Assembly (NCBI GenBank): GCA_902635895.1
Contig: CACPPV010000001.1
Span: forward strand, 62,001-126,000
Direction: 5' to 3'
Length of the DNA: 64,000 nucleotides
DNA from: an uncultured Bacteroidota bacterium
GTDB lineage: Bacteria; Bacteroidota; Bacteroidia; Flavobacteriales; Flavobacteriaceae
This document shows positions 16,652 to 25,148 of this stretch, piece after piece. Positions within the stretch are counted from its first letter, which is position 1, and every line of letters starts with the position of its first letter. The notes under the pieces were generated by a model. The model did not search any database and was not told where the DNA came from. It worked only from the letters and a program-made list of their open reading frames with translations. Both the position numbers and the translations under genes were made by a program.

Positions 16652-17680
16652 ATGAAATCTTTGATAAAATATATATTTTCTTTACTTGTATTTGTAATAT
16701 TTATGTCTTTGTCATTTATTAATTTTTATCCTGAAAAACTTTCTAAATCTTTGACAAGTTTCACTATTGAAAGAAATCAAAAAAGTTTATCAATTAATGA
16801 GAATGAAATTACAGTGTTTACTGTAGGTACAGGCTCTCCTTTAAATACTAGTAGAGTTCAATCTGGAACAGCTGTGTTTATCAAAGACAAATTTTTCATT
16901 TTTGATGTTGGTGACGGAGTTGTGACAAAAGCAGAAGAAATGAATCTTCCTTTAAATGAGTTAGATGCAGTATTTATAACTCATTTTCACTCTGATCATT
17001 ACATAGATCTCCCTTATTTAATTAATAGATCTTGGGTTCTTGGAAGAAATAAAGACTTAAATATTTATGGACCTGAAGGATTGAAAAATATCCTCGATAG
17101 CAATTACGATTTTTTAAAACTAGAAAACAAACACCGAGTTGATCATCATGGTAGTGAAATAATGAACACTGAATATGCATATGGTGTATCTAATGAATTT
17201 AAGATAGAGGACAATAAAAAAATTATATACGACTCTGATGAAATTAAAATTACTGCCTTCAATGTTGATCATTATCCAGTTGAACCATCTGTTGGATATG
17301 CTATTGAATACAATAATAAAAAAGTAGTGATAAGCGGAGACACAAAAGCAAATGAATTAGTGTTTAAAATGGCCACAAATGCTGATTTATTAATACACGA
17401 GGCAATATTAAATTCTTTATTAAAAAATACAGTTAAAATTCTAGAAAATAAGGAAATGCACAGAAATTCACATATTGTTCATGATATTCAAGATTATCAT
17501 ACCCCACCAAATGAAATTGTTAAATTAGCCAATATAGCCAATGTTAAAACCTTAGTATTACATCATTTAGCTCCATCACCTGATAATATTATTATTAATA
17601 AACTCTATGAAAAACAAATCAAAGATTTTAATGGAAAGGTATATTTGGCAAAAGACGGTGACAAATTTATTGTTAAATAA
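16652..17680 (+). CDS. Membrane-anchored metallo-beta-lactamase-fold hydrolase
   Basis: 342 residues. Residues 5-24 form a signal anchor, so the enzyme domain is probably outside the cytoplasm. The domain has VFTVGTGSP, the metal motif THFHSDHYIDL (HxHxDH), SGDTKAN and LHHLAP, the arrangement seen in RNase Z-like and arylsulfatase/phosphodiesterase-like branches. An exported location argues against tRNA processing and for hydrolysis of a small ester, sulfate or lactone. It is third in the operon: 2 bp after the SDR gene and directly abutting the DUF1214 gene. Confidence 0.85.
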   Translation: MKSLIKYIFSLLVFVIFMSLSFINFYPEKLSKSLTSFTIERNQKSLSINENEITVFTVGTGSPLNTSRVQSGTAVFIKDKFFIFDVGDGVVTKAEEMNLPLNELDAVFITHFHSDHYIDLPYLINRSWVLGRNKDLNIYGPEGLKNILDSNYDFLKLENKHRVDHHGSEIMNTEYAYGVSNEFKIEDNKKIIYDSDEIKITAFNVDHYPVEPSVGYAIEYNNKKVVISGDTKANELVFKMATNADLLIHEAILNSLLKNTVKILENKEMHRNSHIVHDIQDYHTPPNEIVKLANIANVKTLVLHHLAPSPDNIIINKLYEKQIKDFNGKVYLAKDGDKFIVK

Positions 17681-18253
17681 ATGAAGAATTTAAGTCAAAA
17701 TAAAATCTTAATTCCTGTAGTGACATTGCTGTCAATTTTACTTGGTATTTACATAGCTGTAACAAAAATAAATTCTTCTACACAAAACAGCGAATTGTCA
17801 ATTAAAAATGGTAACTGGATAGTTAATCCAAACATGGATTTAAAAGACAATTATCAAAGAGCTTATATAGCTAGAATTGGAGTTTTTGCTCTTGACGAGA
17901 AAGAGGCACTTTATTTTTTGGCTAGCAAAGACTCAGATGGTCAAATTTTAAGTTCAGATTTTGATTATCAAATAATTGGTAAACCACCAAAAGGTAGGTA
18001 TTGGAGCTACACCTTGTATGGTGAAGATTATTTCTTGGTTAAAAACGATCATAATATTCATGCAATAAATAAAGAAAACTTTGATATAAATAAACCCATT
18101 ATAATTTCCTCAAAAAGAAAAGAAGTTAATTGGCTTCCATCTGGAAATGAAAAAGAATTTCATATTACTCTAAGGATTTATAATCCTGAAAAAGATGTTT
18201 ACGAAAACCTAGAGTCTATAAAACTTCCTAAAATAAAAAGAGTTGGGCTATGA
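17681..18253 (+). CDS. DUF1214 domain protein, membrane-anchored
   Basis: 190 residues: an N-terminal helix (about 9-27), then a domain with AYIARIGVFALDEKEALYF, GRYWSYTLYGEDYFLV and VNWLPSG...FHITLRIYNP, the pattern of DUF1214. Its ATG directly follows the stop of the MBL gene and its own stop overlaps the next start (ATGA). In many bacteria DUF1254 and DUF1214 form one protein; here they are separate genes with the DUF1214 half first. The function of the family is unsettled. Confidence 0.75.
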   Translation: MKNLSQNKILIPVVTLLSILLGIYIAVTKINSSTQNSELSIKNGNWIVNPNMDLKDNYQRAYIARIGVFALDEKEALYFLASKDSDGQILSSDFDYQIIGKPPKGRYWSYTLYGEDYFLVKNDHNIHAINKENFDINKPIIISSKRKEVNWLPSGNEKEFHITLRIYNPEKDVYENLESIKLPKIKRVGL

Positions 18254-18765
18254 AAAAGTTAATTCTTTATCTTTTATTATCATTTATAGTAAGTTATGGA
18301 TCTTATAACGTCACTATTATAATGATTCCGAACATAATTTATAAAGTATTTCATTATAAAATTGTAAATAATCAAAATGTACATGATAATGAATTAAAAC
18401 ATTTTGATATACCCAACGACCAATCACGAGATGTTGTCATGCCTAATCCAGATTTTTTATATTCAACAAGTTTTTATGACTTAACTAATGGAGATCTTAA
18501 TTTAAAAGGTAAAATGCCTGACTCTACATACTGGTCTGTTTCATTTTATAAGCCTAATACTGTTAATTGGTTTGTAAAAAACGACAATGAATTTATTGAC
18601 AACAACCTTGATATGAAAATCTCTCTTTCTAATTCTAAACAAGAAAACAGTATAGTTTCACCTGTAAAAAAAGGATTTATGATTATACGAATATTAGTTG
18701 AAAAGAAAGATAGCAAATCAATAGATTATTATAAAGCGCTACAAAAAAGCATAACCTTAAATTAG
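18250..18765 (+). CDS. DUF1254-like protein, membrane-anchored
   Basis: 171 residues with an N-terminal helix (about 4-24). The core RDVVMPNPDFLYSTSFYDLTNG followed by YWSVSFYKPNTVNWF resembles the N-terminal DUF1254 half of DUF1254/DUF1214 proteins. It overlaps the DUF1214 gene by 4 bp, so the two products probably pair. It is the last gene of the operon; operator copy 4 follows 14 bp later. Both proteins seem to face the periplasm. Confidence 0.7.
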   Translation: MKKLILYLLLSFIVSYGSYNVTIIMIPNIIYKVFHYKIVNNQNVHDNELKHFDIPNDQSRDVVMPNPDFLYSTSFYDLTNGDLNLKGKMPDSTYWSVSFYKPNTVNWFVKNDNEFIDNNLDMKISLSNSKQENSIVSPVKKGFMIIRILVEKKDSKSIDYYKALQKSITLN

Positions 18766-18779
18766 TTTTTTTTATTAAA

Positions 18780-18797
18780 TTAGTATTTAAATACTAA
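18780..18797. promoter_or_regulatory. TetR-type operator, copy 4
   Basis: A perfect 18-bp palindrome, TTAGTAT-TTAA-ATACTAA. It ends 6 bp before the ATG of the dehalogenase-like gene and is the only separation between two operons, so it probably covers the promoter or transcript start of the second. Confidence 0.8.
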
Positions 18798-18803
18798 TTA
18801 TTA

Positions 18804-19961
18804 ATGAATAAATTAAAAAGACAAATTCAAAAGCTAATTGTTAATTTGATGGGGTCTCCCATTAAAATTGACCCTAGTATAAAGAACAGAAAGGTCAAAA
18901 CAATTGCTCCAATTCCGAAAGAAGTTTTCTGGGACGCTAGTGTTAAAATTCATAAAACAAAAAGTGGAATTGAATATGTAAAAACTCCAGAAGAATGTTT
19001 TTCAGAACTTCCTGGATATAATTTTAATGAAAATTATTGTGACATAAATGGACTTAAAATGCACTATGTTGATGCTGGTCCAAGCGATGGAAAAATTCTT
19101 TTATTACTTCATGGTCAACCGGTTTGGTCCTATTTGTACCGTACAATGATTCACGAACTGGTTGCAAAAGGATATAGATGTATTGCGCCAGATTTAATAG
19201 GGATGGGAAAGTCAGATAAACCAATTTCAATTAAATATCATGTTTATGACACTCATTGTGATAATGTTCTAACTTTTATTAAAAAATTGAAACTCAAAAA
19301 AATTACTCTTTTTTGTCAGGACTGGGGAAGTTTAATTGGTCTTAGAATTGCTGGTGAAAATTCGAAACTCTTTTCTGGTATTATTGCAGCTAATGCTGAA
19401 CTGCCAAAATTTACTGAAGAATCAAATCCATTACATATACCTGAGCCAGTAAAAATTAATACTAAAATTAAAAGTTTTAAAAAAGCAATGGCATATCACT
19501 TTTTGAATAATAAAGGATTTGATGTAAATATCTTTCAAGTTTGGATTAACTATTGTATTACCACTCCTTTTGTTCATATTAGGGAGATTATGACACTATC
19601 CTTATCGAAAGATTTCAAAAAGGATCAAAAAATTCTTGATGCCTATGCTGCTCCTTTTCCATCGTTTATTTATATGGCTGGCCCAAGAACCTTACCATCA
19701 ATGAATGCTGGAATTACCGGTCAAACTTTAAAAGCAATTGATGGATTAAAAAAATTTAAAAAACCTTTCCTATCTTTAATTGGTTTACAAGATAAGCTTC
19801 TGGGAACTCCAAGAATTCAGAACAAATGGATTAAAATTATTCCAGGTGCCAAGGGTCAAGATCATGAACAGTTCAAAGAAGCAAACCATTTCATTCAAGA
19901 AGATATTGGAGAAAAAATGGCTGATAGAATGCACAAGTTTATTTTAAAAAATAAAATTTAA
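18804..19961 (+). CDS. Haloalkane dehalogenase-like alpha/beta hydrolase (DhlA-type, subfamily I)
   Basis: 385 residues, with about 70 more at the N terminus than DhlA. It has HGQPVWSYLYR (103-113; DhlA has HGEPTWSYLYR), the nucleophile elbow CQDWGSLIGL with Asp173 and the halide-side Trp174, the cap stretch AYAAPFPSFIYMAGPR that closely follows DhlA, Asp330 in GLQDKLLG and His362 in ANHFIQED. An Asp rather than Ser nucleophile fits dehalogenases and epoxide hydrolases; the Trp after it and the cap favour dehalogenase. Release of halide from a carbon chain is therefore likely but not proven. It is first in a five-gene operon and overlaps the next gene by one base. Confidence 0.85.
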   Translation: MNKLKRQIQKLIVNLMGSPIKIDPSIKNRKVKTIAPIPKEVFWDASVKIHKTKSGIEYVKTPEECFSELPGYNFNENYCDINGLKMHYVDAGPSDGKILLLLHGQPVWSYLYRTMIHELVAKGYRCIAPDLIGMGKSDKPISIKYHVYDTHCDNVLTFIKKLKLKKITLFCQDWGSLIGLRIAGENSKLFSGIIAANAELPKFTEESNPLHIPEPVKINTKIKSFKKAMAYHFLNNKGFDVNIFQVWINYCITTPFVHIREIMTLSLSKDFKKDQKILDAYAAPFPSFIYMAGPRTLPSMNAGITGQTLKAIDGLKKFKKPFLSLIGLQDKLLGTPRIQNKWIKIIPGAKGQDHEQFKEANHFIQEDIGEKMADRMHKFILKNKI

Positions 19962-20809
19962 TGAAGAAAAAAATTATAAAAATTATTGGTTTATTATCAG
20001 TTCTTGTTTTGTTGTTTTTTATTTCTCTACCTACCCTTTTAAATAAAGCAGGCTTACACCCAGAATTCGAAAGTAAAAAGTATGATTTCACAAATAAAAA
20101 AGCAGTTATAATTTCAACCAGTCACAGTACTTTAAACAAACCTGGCGAAACAACTGGAAAGTTAACTGGAGTATTTGCATCGGAGCTTACTGTACCATAT
20201 TATGAATTTACAGATTCTGGAATTGAAGTTGATCTAGCAAGTATTAATGGTGGAACAATTCCAATAGACCCAGAATCGTTTTATTATGTTGTAAAAACAA
20301 GCTCAGACGATAGGTATCTTGAAGATCAAATTCTAAAAGAAAAAGTAAAAAATTCTATTAAAATAGATGAACTTGAAATTGATAACTACGATCTAGTATT
20401 TATTGCAGGTGGTTGGGGAGCTGCATACGATTTGGGTTATTCTGAAATATTAGGAAAAAAAATAAGTCAAGCTTATTATAATCCAAAATCTATAATTGGT
20501 GGAGTCTGTCATGGAGTTCTTGGTTTTATAAACGCTAAAGATTCCATAGGAAATCTAATTATAAAAAACAGAAGAATGACTGGAGTAACCGACAAACAAA
20601 TTAAAGAACTTGGAATTGATTTTACGCCTCAACATCCTGAAGAAGAATTGATAAAAGCTGGAGCTATTTTCGAAAGTAAAACAGCAATTAGAGATGTATT
20701 TGCCAATTTAACTGTTGTAGACGATGAATCTAAATTTGTAACTGGGCAGAATCAAAATGCAGGACATGAAACTCCCCAAAAAATGATGGAGATTTTAAAA
20801 AATAAATAA
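19961..20809 (+). CDS. Membrane-anchored DJ-1/PfpI family protein
   Basis: 282 residues. Residues 5-24 form an anchor. The domain has KKAVIISTSH, DLVFIAGGWGAAYDL and the nucleophile elbow GGVCHGVLGF with the family Cys, followed by a His-rich end (GQNQNAGHETP). The long form resembles Hsp31-like and secreted PfpI-like proteins. Activities in the family range from glyoxalase and deglycase to hydratase, so no reaction is assigned. Start and stop codons overlap those of both neighbours by one base (TAATG), which couples its translation to the dehalogenase-like and membrane proteins. Confidence 0.83.
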   Translation: MKKKIIKIIGLLSVLVLLFFISLPTLLNKAGLHPEFESKKYDFTNKKAVIISTSHSTLNKPGETTGKLTGVFASELTVPYYEFTDSGIEVDLASINGGTIPIDPESFYYVVKTSSDDRYLEDQILKEKVKNSIKIDELEIDNYDLVFIAGGWGAAYDLGYSEILGKKISQAYYNPKSIIGGVCHGVLGFINAKDSIGNLIIKNRRMTGVTDKQIKELGIDFTPQHPEEELIKAGAIFESKTAIRDVFANLTVVDDESKFVTGQNQNAGHETPQKMMEILKNK

Positions 20810-21285
20810 TGACTTTTAATTTTAAAAACATATTACCTAAAAGTGCTAACAATAACTTTAAAGGTCACAAGTTAGCACTGTTGGGTTTTATTTTGTTTTT
20901 GGTTCTTATGACCTGGAGGGCAATTATTCATATGTTATTTGAACAGTACGGATACCATGATATTGCAAGTTTTTTAGAAATTTCAGCAGACCCTGATCCA
21001 ATGCCGATAATCTACAGATTTTTTTCTTTATGGGGATTTGCCCAACTAATTTTTTGTCTAGTTTGTTGGGTGGTAGTTTTTAAATACAGATCATTAATCC
21101 CACTAATGTGTTTATTTTGGATTTTTGAATGGGGATTCAGAGTTTTCGGATATCCTCTAATTCGGGAAGAAATTGCTATACAAGGTATATATACTAGCAG
21201 TGTAACACCTGGTGTTTCTTATGCTTTTGTGCCAGTATTAATTGCAATTATTTTATTTGGACTTTCTATATTAGATAAGAAATAA
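20809..21285 (+). CDS. Four-helix inner-membrane protein, unknown function
   Basis: 158 residues with about four helices (24-43, 68-90, 95-112, 132-152) and short polar loops. Not recognised. Conserved-looking charged residues inside helices (TWRAIIHMLFEQYGYHD, WIFEWGFRVFG) suggest a function beyond simple anchoring. It overlaps both neighbours by one base. It might partner with the sulfatase fusion encoded directly downstream. Confidence 0.75.
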   Translation: MTFNFKNILPKSANNNFKGHKLALLGFILFLVLMTWRAIIHMLFEQYGYHDIASFLEISADPDPMPIIYRFFSLWGFAQLIFCLVCWVVVFKYRSLIPLMCLFWIFEWGFRVFGYPLIREEIAIQGIYTSSVTPGVSYAFVPVLIAIILFGLSILDKK

Positions 21286-23606
21286 TGAGAAAATTTTTTC
21301 TTTTAACGGCAATAATAGAAATTATAGCAGGCCTAAGTTTATTTTTTGCTGCTGAAAAAATACCTGATTTAATTAACGCCGATCCACTCACTATTGGTTT
21401 TGCTAAAATGTATGGTGTAGCTGCATTTTCTTTAGGCCTATACGCTTTATTTTCTTGGAAGTTTTTTAATTTAAAAATATTACATAACCCATTTTTGATA
21501 ATTTTTTCAATTTTCAATTTTGGAGTTGCTTTTGCAGTCGTTCAGTCCAGCTTAAATTTTGGATTTGAAAATCCAGCACCCGGATATTTTCATTTAATAT
21601 TAGGATTAGTCGCAATATATTTTCTTCTTAAAAAAAAAAATTTAATTCCTAATTACAGTAAAAACTTCTTTTACTTTTTTCTTTTAATTTTTGCTGGGAT
21701 ATTTACTACTAACTACACTCTTTTTGCAATGCCTAGGCTTTTTACAAGCGAATCTTTATTAAGAGTGATTACTTTATTTATAATTTTTGTTTTTCCTCTT
21801 CTCTATTATTTAAATAAAATTGCTTTAAACAAATTCAGCTCAAAACTTAAAAGAATTGTCTTTATGGCTTTATTTGGCTCTTTAGCAGCCTGGATTATTC
21901 AATTAATTGAAATCCATCTATATCACAATGAAATTAATGTAGAATCTCCTATAGGATTATTTGAAGATGAGTTCATAAGAACCATTATATATGTTTTACC
22001 TACAATTCTAGTAGCTGAAATACTGTGGAAGTATTTAAAAAGTAAACAAAGAATTTTTTATTCTGGGGTTTTTATAATGTTTATATACTGTTTTGCATCT
22101 TTTTATAGTTCTTTTGTTTTTTCTGATGCAAATCCTGCAAAGTATTCTGAACTAAAAAATCAAAACACTCAACTTCCTAACGTTATTTTAATTGTAGCAG
22201 ACGATTTAGGTTACAATGATATTTCAGCCAACGGAAATGAATTAATTCAAACTACAAACATTGACCAAATAGGTCGAAATGGAATTAATTTTTCAAGAGC
22301 TTATGCAACAGCATCGGTTTGTGCTCCCTCAAGAGCTGCTTTTTTAACTGGAAATTATCAACATAGGTATGGCTTTGAATTTTTACCTGATTTATTTAAT
22401 TATGGTCCAAGAGTAAGAAAAGCAGATTTTAAAAGATTTGGACATCAAGATAATTTTAAAATGTGGTATGAAAAAGATGTTCCTATTAACCAAAGAGGTT
22501 TAGATCCCTATGTAAATACAATAGGTGATTATTTAAAAAAAATGGGATACCAAACTTCTGTAATTGGTAAATGGCATATGGGTACTCACCCAAAATTTAG
22601 TCCAAAAAATTATGGATTCGATTACCACTATGGAATTACTGGTGCTGCGTCTCTATATGCTCCTATTGGAAAAGAAAATATTGTAGATTCAAAACACACT
22701 TGGGATTTTGCAGATTTCATAACATGGCAAGTATCACAATATTACACATTAGAAAATGGGAAAAATTCAATTCCCAAAAAATCAGAATATCTTACTGATT
22801 TATTTACAAAAAAAGCTGTTAGTTACATAAAAGAAAATAAAGACAGACCTTTTTTCCTTCATCTTTCTCATATGGCTCCTCATGGACCTTTTCAAGCTCA
22901 GAGGAAATATTATGAAATGTTTGATCACATAGAGGACCATAACAAAAGAGTTTATTATGCTATGATTAAAAATTTAGACGACAGTGTGGGAGAAATTAAA
23001 AAAACTCTTGAAAGGGAAGGAATTTTAGACAACACTTTAATTATTTTTACAAGTGACAATGGAGGAGCAACGTATACTAGAGCAACTAACAACTCGCCCT
23101 ACATTGGAGGAAAAATGTCCAATTTTGAGGGAGGAACTGTAGTTCCTATGATGATGCAATGGAATAACAAAATAAAGCCTCAACAAAATTACAGTCATAT
23201 AGTAAGTTTACTTGATATTGTTCCTACGATATTAGACGCAGTTGAGTCACCTTCATTAAGTAATAAGTACGATGGTGTGTCATTGCTTCCTTTTTTTAAT
23301 TCTATTAATAAGAAACCTCACAATGAATTATTTTGGAAGACAGGATATGTTAAATCTATTGTTTCAAAAAATTACAAACTACATATAAACGAAAAAGAAA
23401 ACTTTAAATTTTTAATTAACTTAGAAAAAGATGCAGAGGAAGGAAATAATTTAATTTCTAAATATCCAGAAAAAGCCGAAGAACTAACTTTAAAATTAAA
23501 TAATTGGATTAAAGATTTACGAGAACCAAAGTGGGATTCTAATGCTGACGTTTCCATACCAATTGATAATTCTGAAAATTCTAAAACATTTTATTTTCCC
23601 TGGTAA
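21285..23606 (+). CDS. Sulfatase fused to a nine-helix membrane domain
   Basis: 773 residues, much longer than the usual 450-550. Residues 1-118 form the four-helix module also found alone at 14524. Residues 120-275 add about five more helices. From about 298 comes a type I sulfatase domain: NVILIVADDLGYNDIS (metal Asp pair), CAPSRAAFLTG with Cys346 as the formylglycine precursor, IGKWHMGTHP and FTSDNGGA. An odd number of helices with the N terminus inside puts the sulfatase in the periplasm. It would hydrolyse a sulfate ester close to the membrane. A maturase for formylglycine is not in the window. The reading frame is continuous, so the fusion is real in this sequence. Confidence 0.88.
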   Translation: MRKFFLLTAIIEIIAGLSLFFAAEKIPDLINADPLTIGFAKMYGVAAFSLGLYALFSWKFFNLKILHNPFLIIFSIFNFGVAFAVVQSSLNFGFENPAPGYFHLILGLVAIYFLLKKKNLIPNYSKNFFYFFLLIFAGIFTTNYTLFAMPRLFTSESLLRVITLFIIFVFPLLYYLNKIALNKFSSKLKRIVFMALFGSLAAWIIQLIEIHLYHNEINVESPIGLFEDEFIRTIIYVLPTILVAEILWKYLKSKQRIFYSGVFIMFIYCFASFYSSFVFSDANPAKYSELKNQNTQLPNVILIVADDLGYNDISANGNELIQTTNIDQIGRNGINFSRAYATASVCAPSRAAFLTGNYQHRYGFEFLPDLFNYGPRVRKADFKRFGHQDNFKMWYEKDVPINQRGLDPYVNTIGDYLKKMGYQTSVIGKWHMGTHPKFSPKNYGFDYHYGITGAASLYAPIGKENIVDSKHTWDFADFITWQVSQYYTLENGKNSIPKKSEYLTDLFTKKAVSYIKENKDRPFFLHLSHMAPHGPFQAQRKYYEMFDHIEDHNKRVYYAMIKNLDDSVGEIKKTLEREGILDNTLIIFTSDNGGATYTRATNNSPYIGGKMSNFEGGTVVPMMMQWNNKIKPQQNYSHIVSLLDIVPTILDAVESPSLSNKYDGVSLLPFFNSINKKPHNELFWKTGYVKSIVSKNYKLHINEKENFKFLINLEKDAEEGNNLISKYPEKAEELTLKLNNWIKDLREPKWDSNADVSIPIDNSENSKTFYFPW

Positions 23607-23612
23607 TACATT

Positions 23613-24416
23613 ATGAAAAACAATAGTCTAACAATCGAATCTGTATCAAATGGGCCACTATTTGGACAGACCTTTAATTTGGAAATGGTAAATAGTTTAC
23701 CCTCAATAAAAAGAAAGTTTGTTTTGTCTAGAATTCCGTTTATCCCATATTCGTTAAAGTCTAAACTTTTTTCTTTAAGTAAAAAAGAGATAAATAGTAA
23801 TGGTCTAATTTTACATGGTGGGGGTCCAATTTATAGTAATGGTACTATCAAAGAAAACGAGTGCTACAACCCATTGGAATTAGATCCAAAAGATCCAAAT
23901 TTTATTGAGAAAACATCTGGTGGTTTAAAACTAGTTGATAACGATCCAATGGTTCAAACTGCAAAATATCCAGAAAGAGTTATTGGAAATTTTACAGCTA
24001 TGAATAGATTTTTTACTGATATTTCAAGTGAGTTTATTGCTAGTTCAATTAATAGAAAATTGATACCAACAAGTTCTAAAGATCAAATAATTCAAGCATA
24101 CATTAAAAGTGCAGAAGAATGTGAAAAGTTAAATGATAAAATTATACTTGAACAAACTGCAACCTTTTGTTTTAGGTCAAAAAACTGCGCAGATGTAAAC
24201 GAACCTGCCAAGGATACCATAACTGGAATAATGTTATTTGTATGGGGCATTAAAGGACAAGTATTTAATGGAACAATAATCGGAGGAACAGGAAAATTTA
24301 ATGGAATTAGTGGAGAGTTTACTAGAGAAAGGCTACTCGCTCCAAATTTTTCTGGAGCTGAAACTTTTAGAATTTCATTTCCAACATATTTAAAGCCTGA
24401 TTATTATCCCCAGTAA
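23613..24416 (+). CDS. Unknown protein with allene oxide cyclase/dirigent-like C-terminal stretch
   Basis: 267 residues with no signal peptide. Not recognised as a named family. The C-terminal third has GQVFNGTIIGGTGKFNGISG, which resembles the GGTGKF turn of allene oxide cyclase and dirigent-type beta barrels that hold hydrophobic ligands. The N-terminal part has SNGPLFGQTFNL and ILHGGGPIYSNGT, which look like a related barrel strand pattern (DUF3237-like wording at best). It is last in the operon and convergent with the TetR gene. A lipid-binding or cyclase-like role is an inference. Confidence 0.7.
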   Translation: MKNNSLTIESVSNGPLFGQTFNLEMVNSLPSIKRKFVLSRIPFIPYSLKSKLFSLSKKEINSNGLILHGGGPIYSNGTIKENECYNPLELDPKDPNFIEKTSGGLKLVDNDPMVQTAKYPERVIGNFTAMNRFFTDISSEFIASSINRKLIPTSSKDQIIQAYIKSAEECEKLNDKIILEQTATFCFRSKNCADVNEPAKDTITGIMLFVWGIKGQVFNGTIIGGTGKFNGISGEFTRERLLAPNFSGAETFRISFPTYLKPDYYPQ

Positions 24417-24419
24417 AGA

Positions 24420-25067
24420 TTAAAGATTTTTAAAGTCCTTATCTATTTTTTTTGAAATTTCTTTTTGTTTTGACTTGTACCTTTCAAGTCCTTTATTGGT
24501 TAAATAAGGATAGAAATGACCCATTATTTCATCTAATATTTTATGATATCTATCTTTAGATTCATCTAAAACCTCCCATGTAGTTAAGGAAGAAGAAATA
24601 ATGGCCCAATTATTTCTAGCAAATGTTCTATACTGACCATCAAACGCTTCTTTTTTCATGTAGCCATTTTTAATACTTATGTTGATGTACTCAATCGAAA
24701 ATTTTTCATTAATGATTATTACATCTTTATAAACCGATTTAGCGTTTGGAACTAAATTTATAATTTCAAGAATATCTCTAAAAAAGAACCTGTAATTAAA
24801 TAAAAAAATAAGATTATTTCTTAAAATTTTGTAAAGTGACATATGCTTTAAAGATTCTCTTTGAGTATTTTCGATTTCAACTAATTTTCTAATCATATAA
24901 TAAATTATATAATCCATTAAATCTTTCTTTGTTTTAAAATGATACGTTAAATTTCCTGGGCTTATATCATTATATTCAGCGATATCTTGTAATCTTACAT
25001 TAGCCAATCCTTTATTATTAAATAATAAAATCGAGCTTTCAACTATTTTTATTCTTGTACTACTCAC
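24420..25067 (-). CDS. TetR family transcriptional regulator, probable master regulator of the cluster
   Basis: 215 residues. The N-terminal domain has the TetR layout: IKIVESSILLFNNKGLANVRLQDIAE, then the recognition helix region ISPGNLTYHFKTKKDL (about 35-50). The C-terminal half is helical, as expected for ligand binding and dimerisation. The start is a GTG at 25067. The gap to the divergent operon holds a perfect 18-bp palindrome 25 bp from this start, and copies of that palindrome stand in front of four other transcripts in the window. I infer autoregulation and control of the cluster, with a CoA thioester or pathway intermediate as likely ligand. Confidence 0.9.
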   Translation of the reverse strand: MSSTRIKIVESSILLFNNKGLANVRLQDIAEYNDISPGNLTYHFKTKKDLMDYIIYYMIRKLVEIENTQRESLKHMSLYKILRNNLIFLFNYRFFFRDILEIINLVPNAKSVYKDVIIINEKFSIEYINISIKNGYMKKEAFDGQYRTFARNNWAIISSSLTTWEVLDESKDRYHKILDEIMGHFYPYLTNKGLERYKSKQKEISKKIDKDFKNL

Positions 25068-25091
25068 TTTAAACTATAAGACTTTGTATAA

Positions 25092-25109
25092 TTAGTATAA
25101 AAATACTAA
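25092..25109. promoter_or_regulatory. TetR-type operator, copy 5 (regulator promoter region)
   Basis: A perfect palindrome, TTAGTAT-AAAA-ATACTAA, in the 81-bp divergent gap between the TetR gene and the ten-gene operon. It is 25 bp from the TetR start and 39 bp from the ATG at 25149, so it can govern both. Confidence 0.82.
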
Positions 25110-25148
25110 ATTTATAAGGAACTGTTAACTTGTAAATATTAACTGAGT

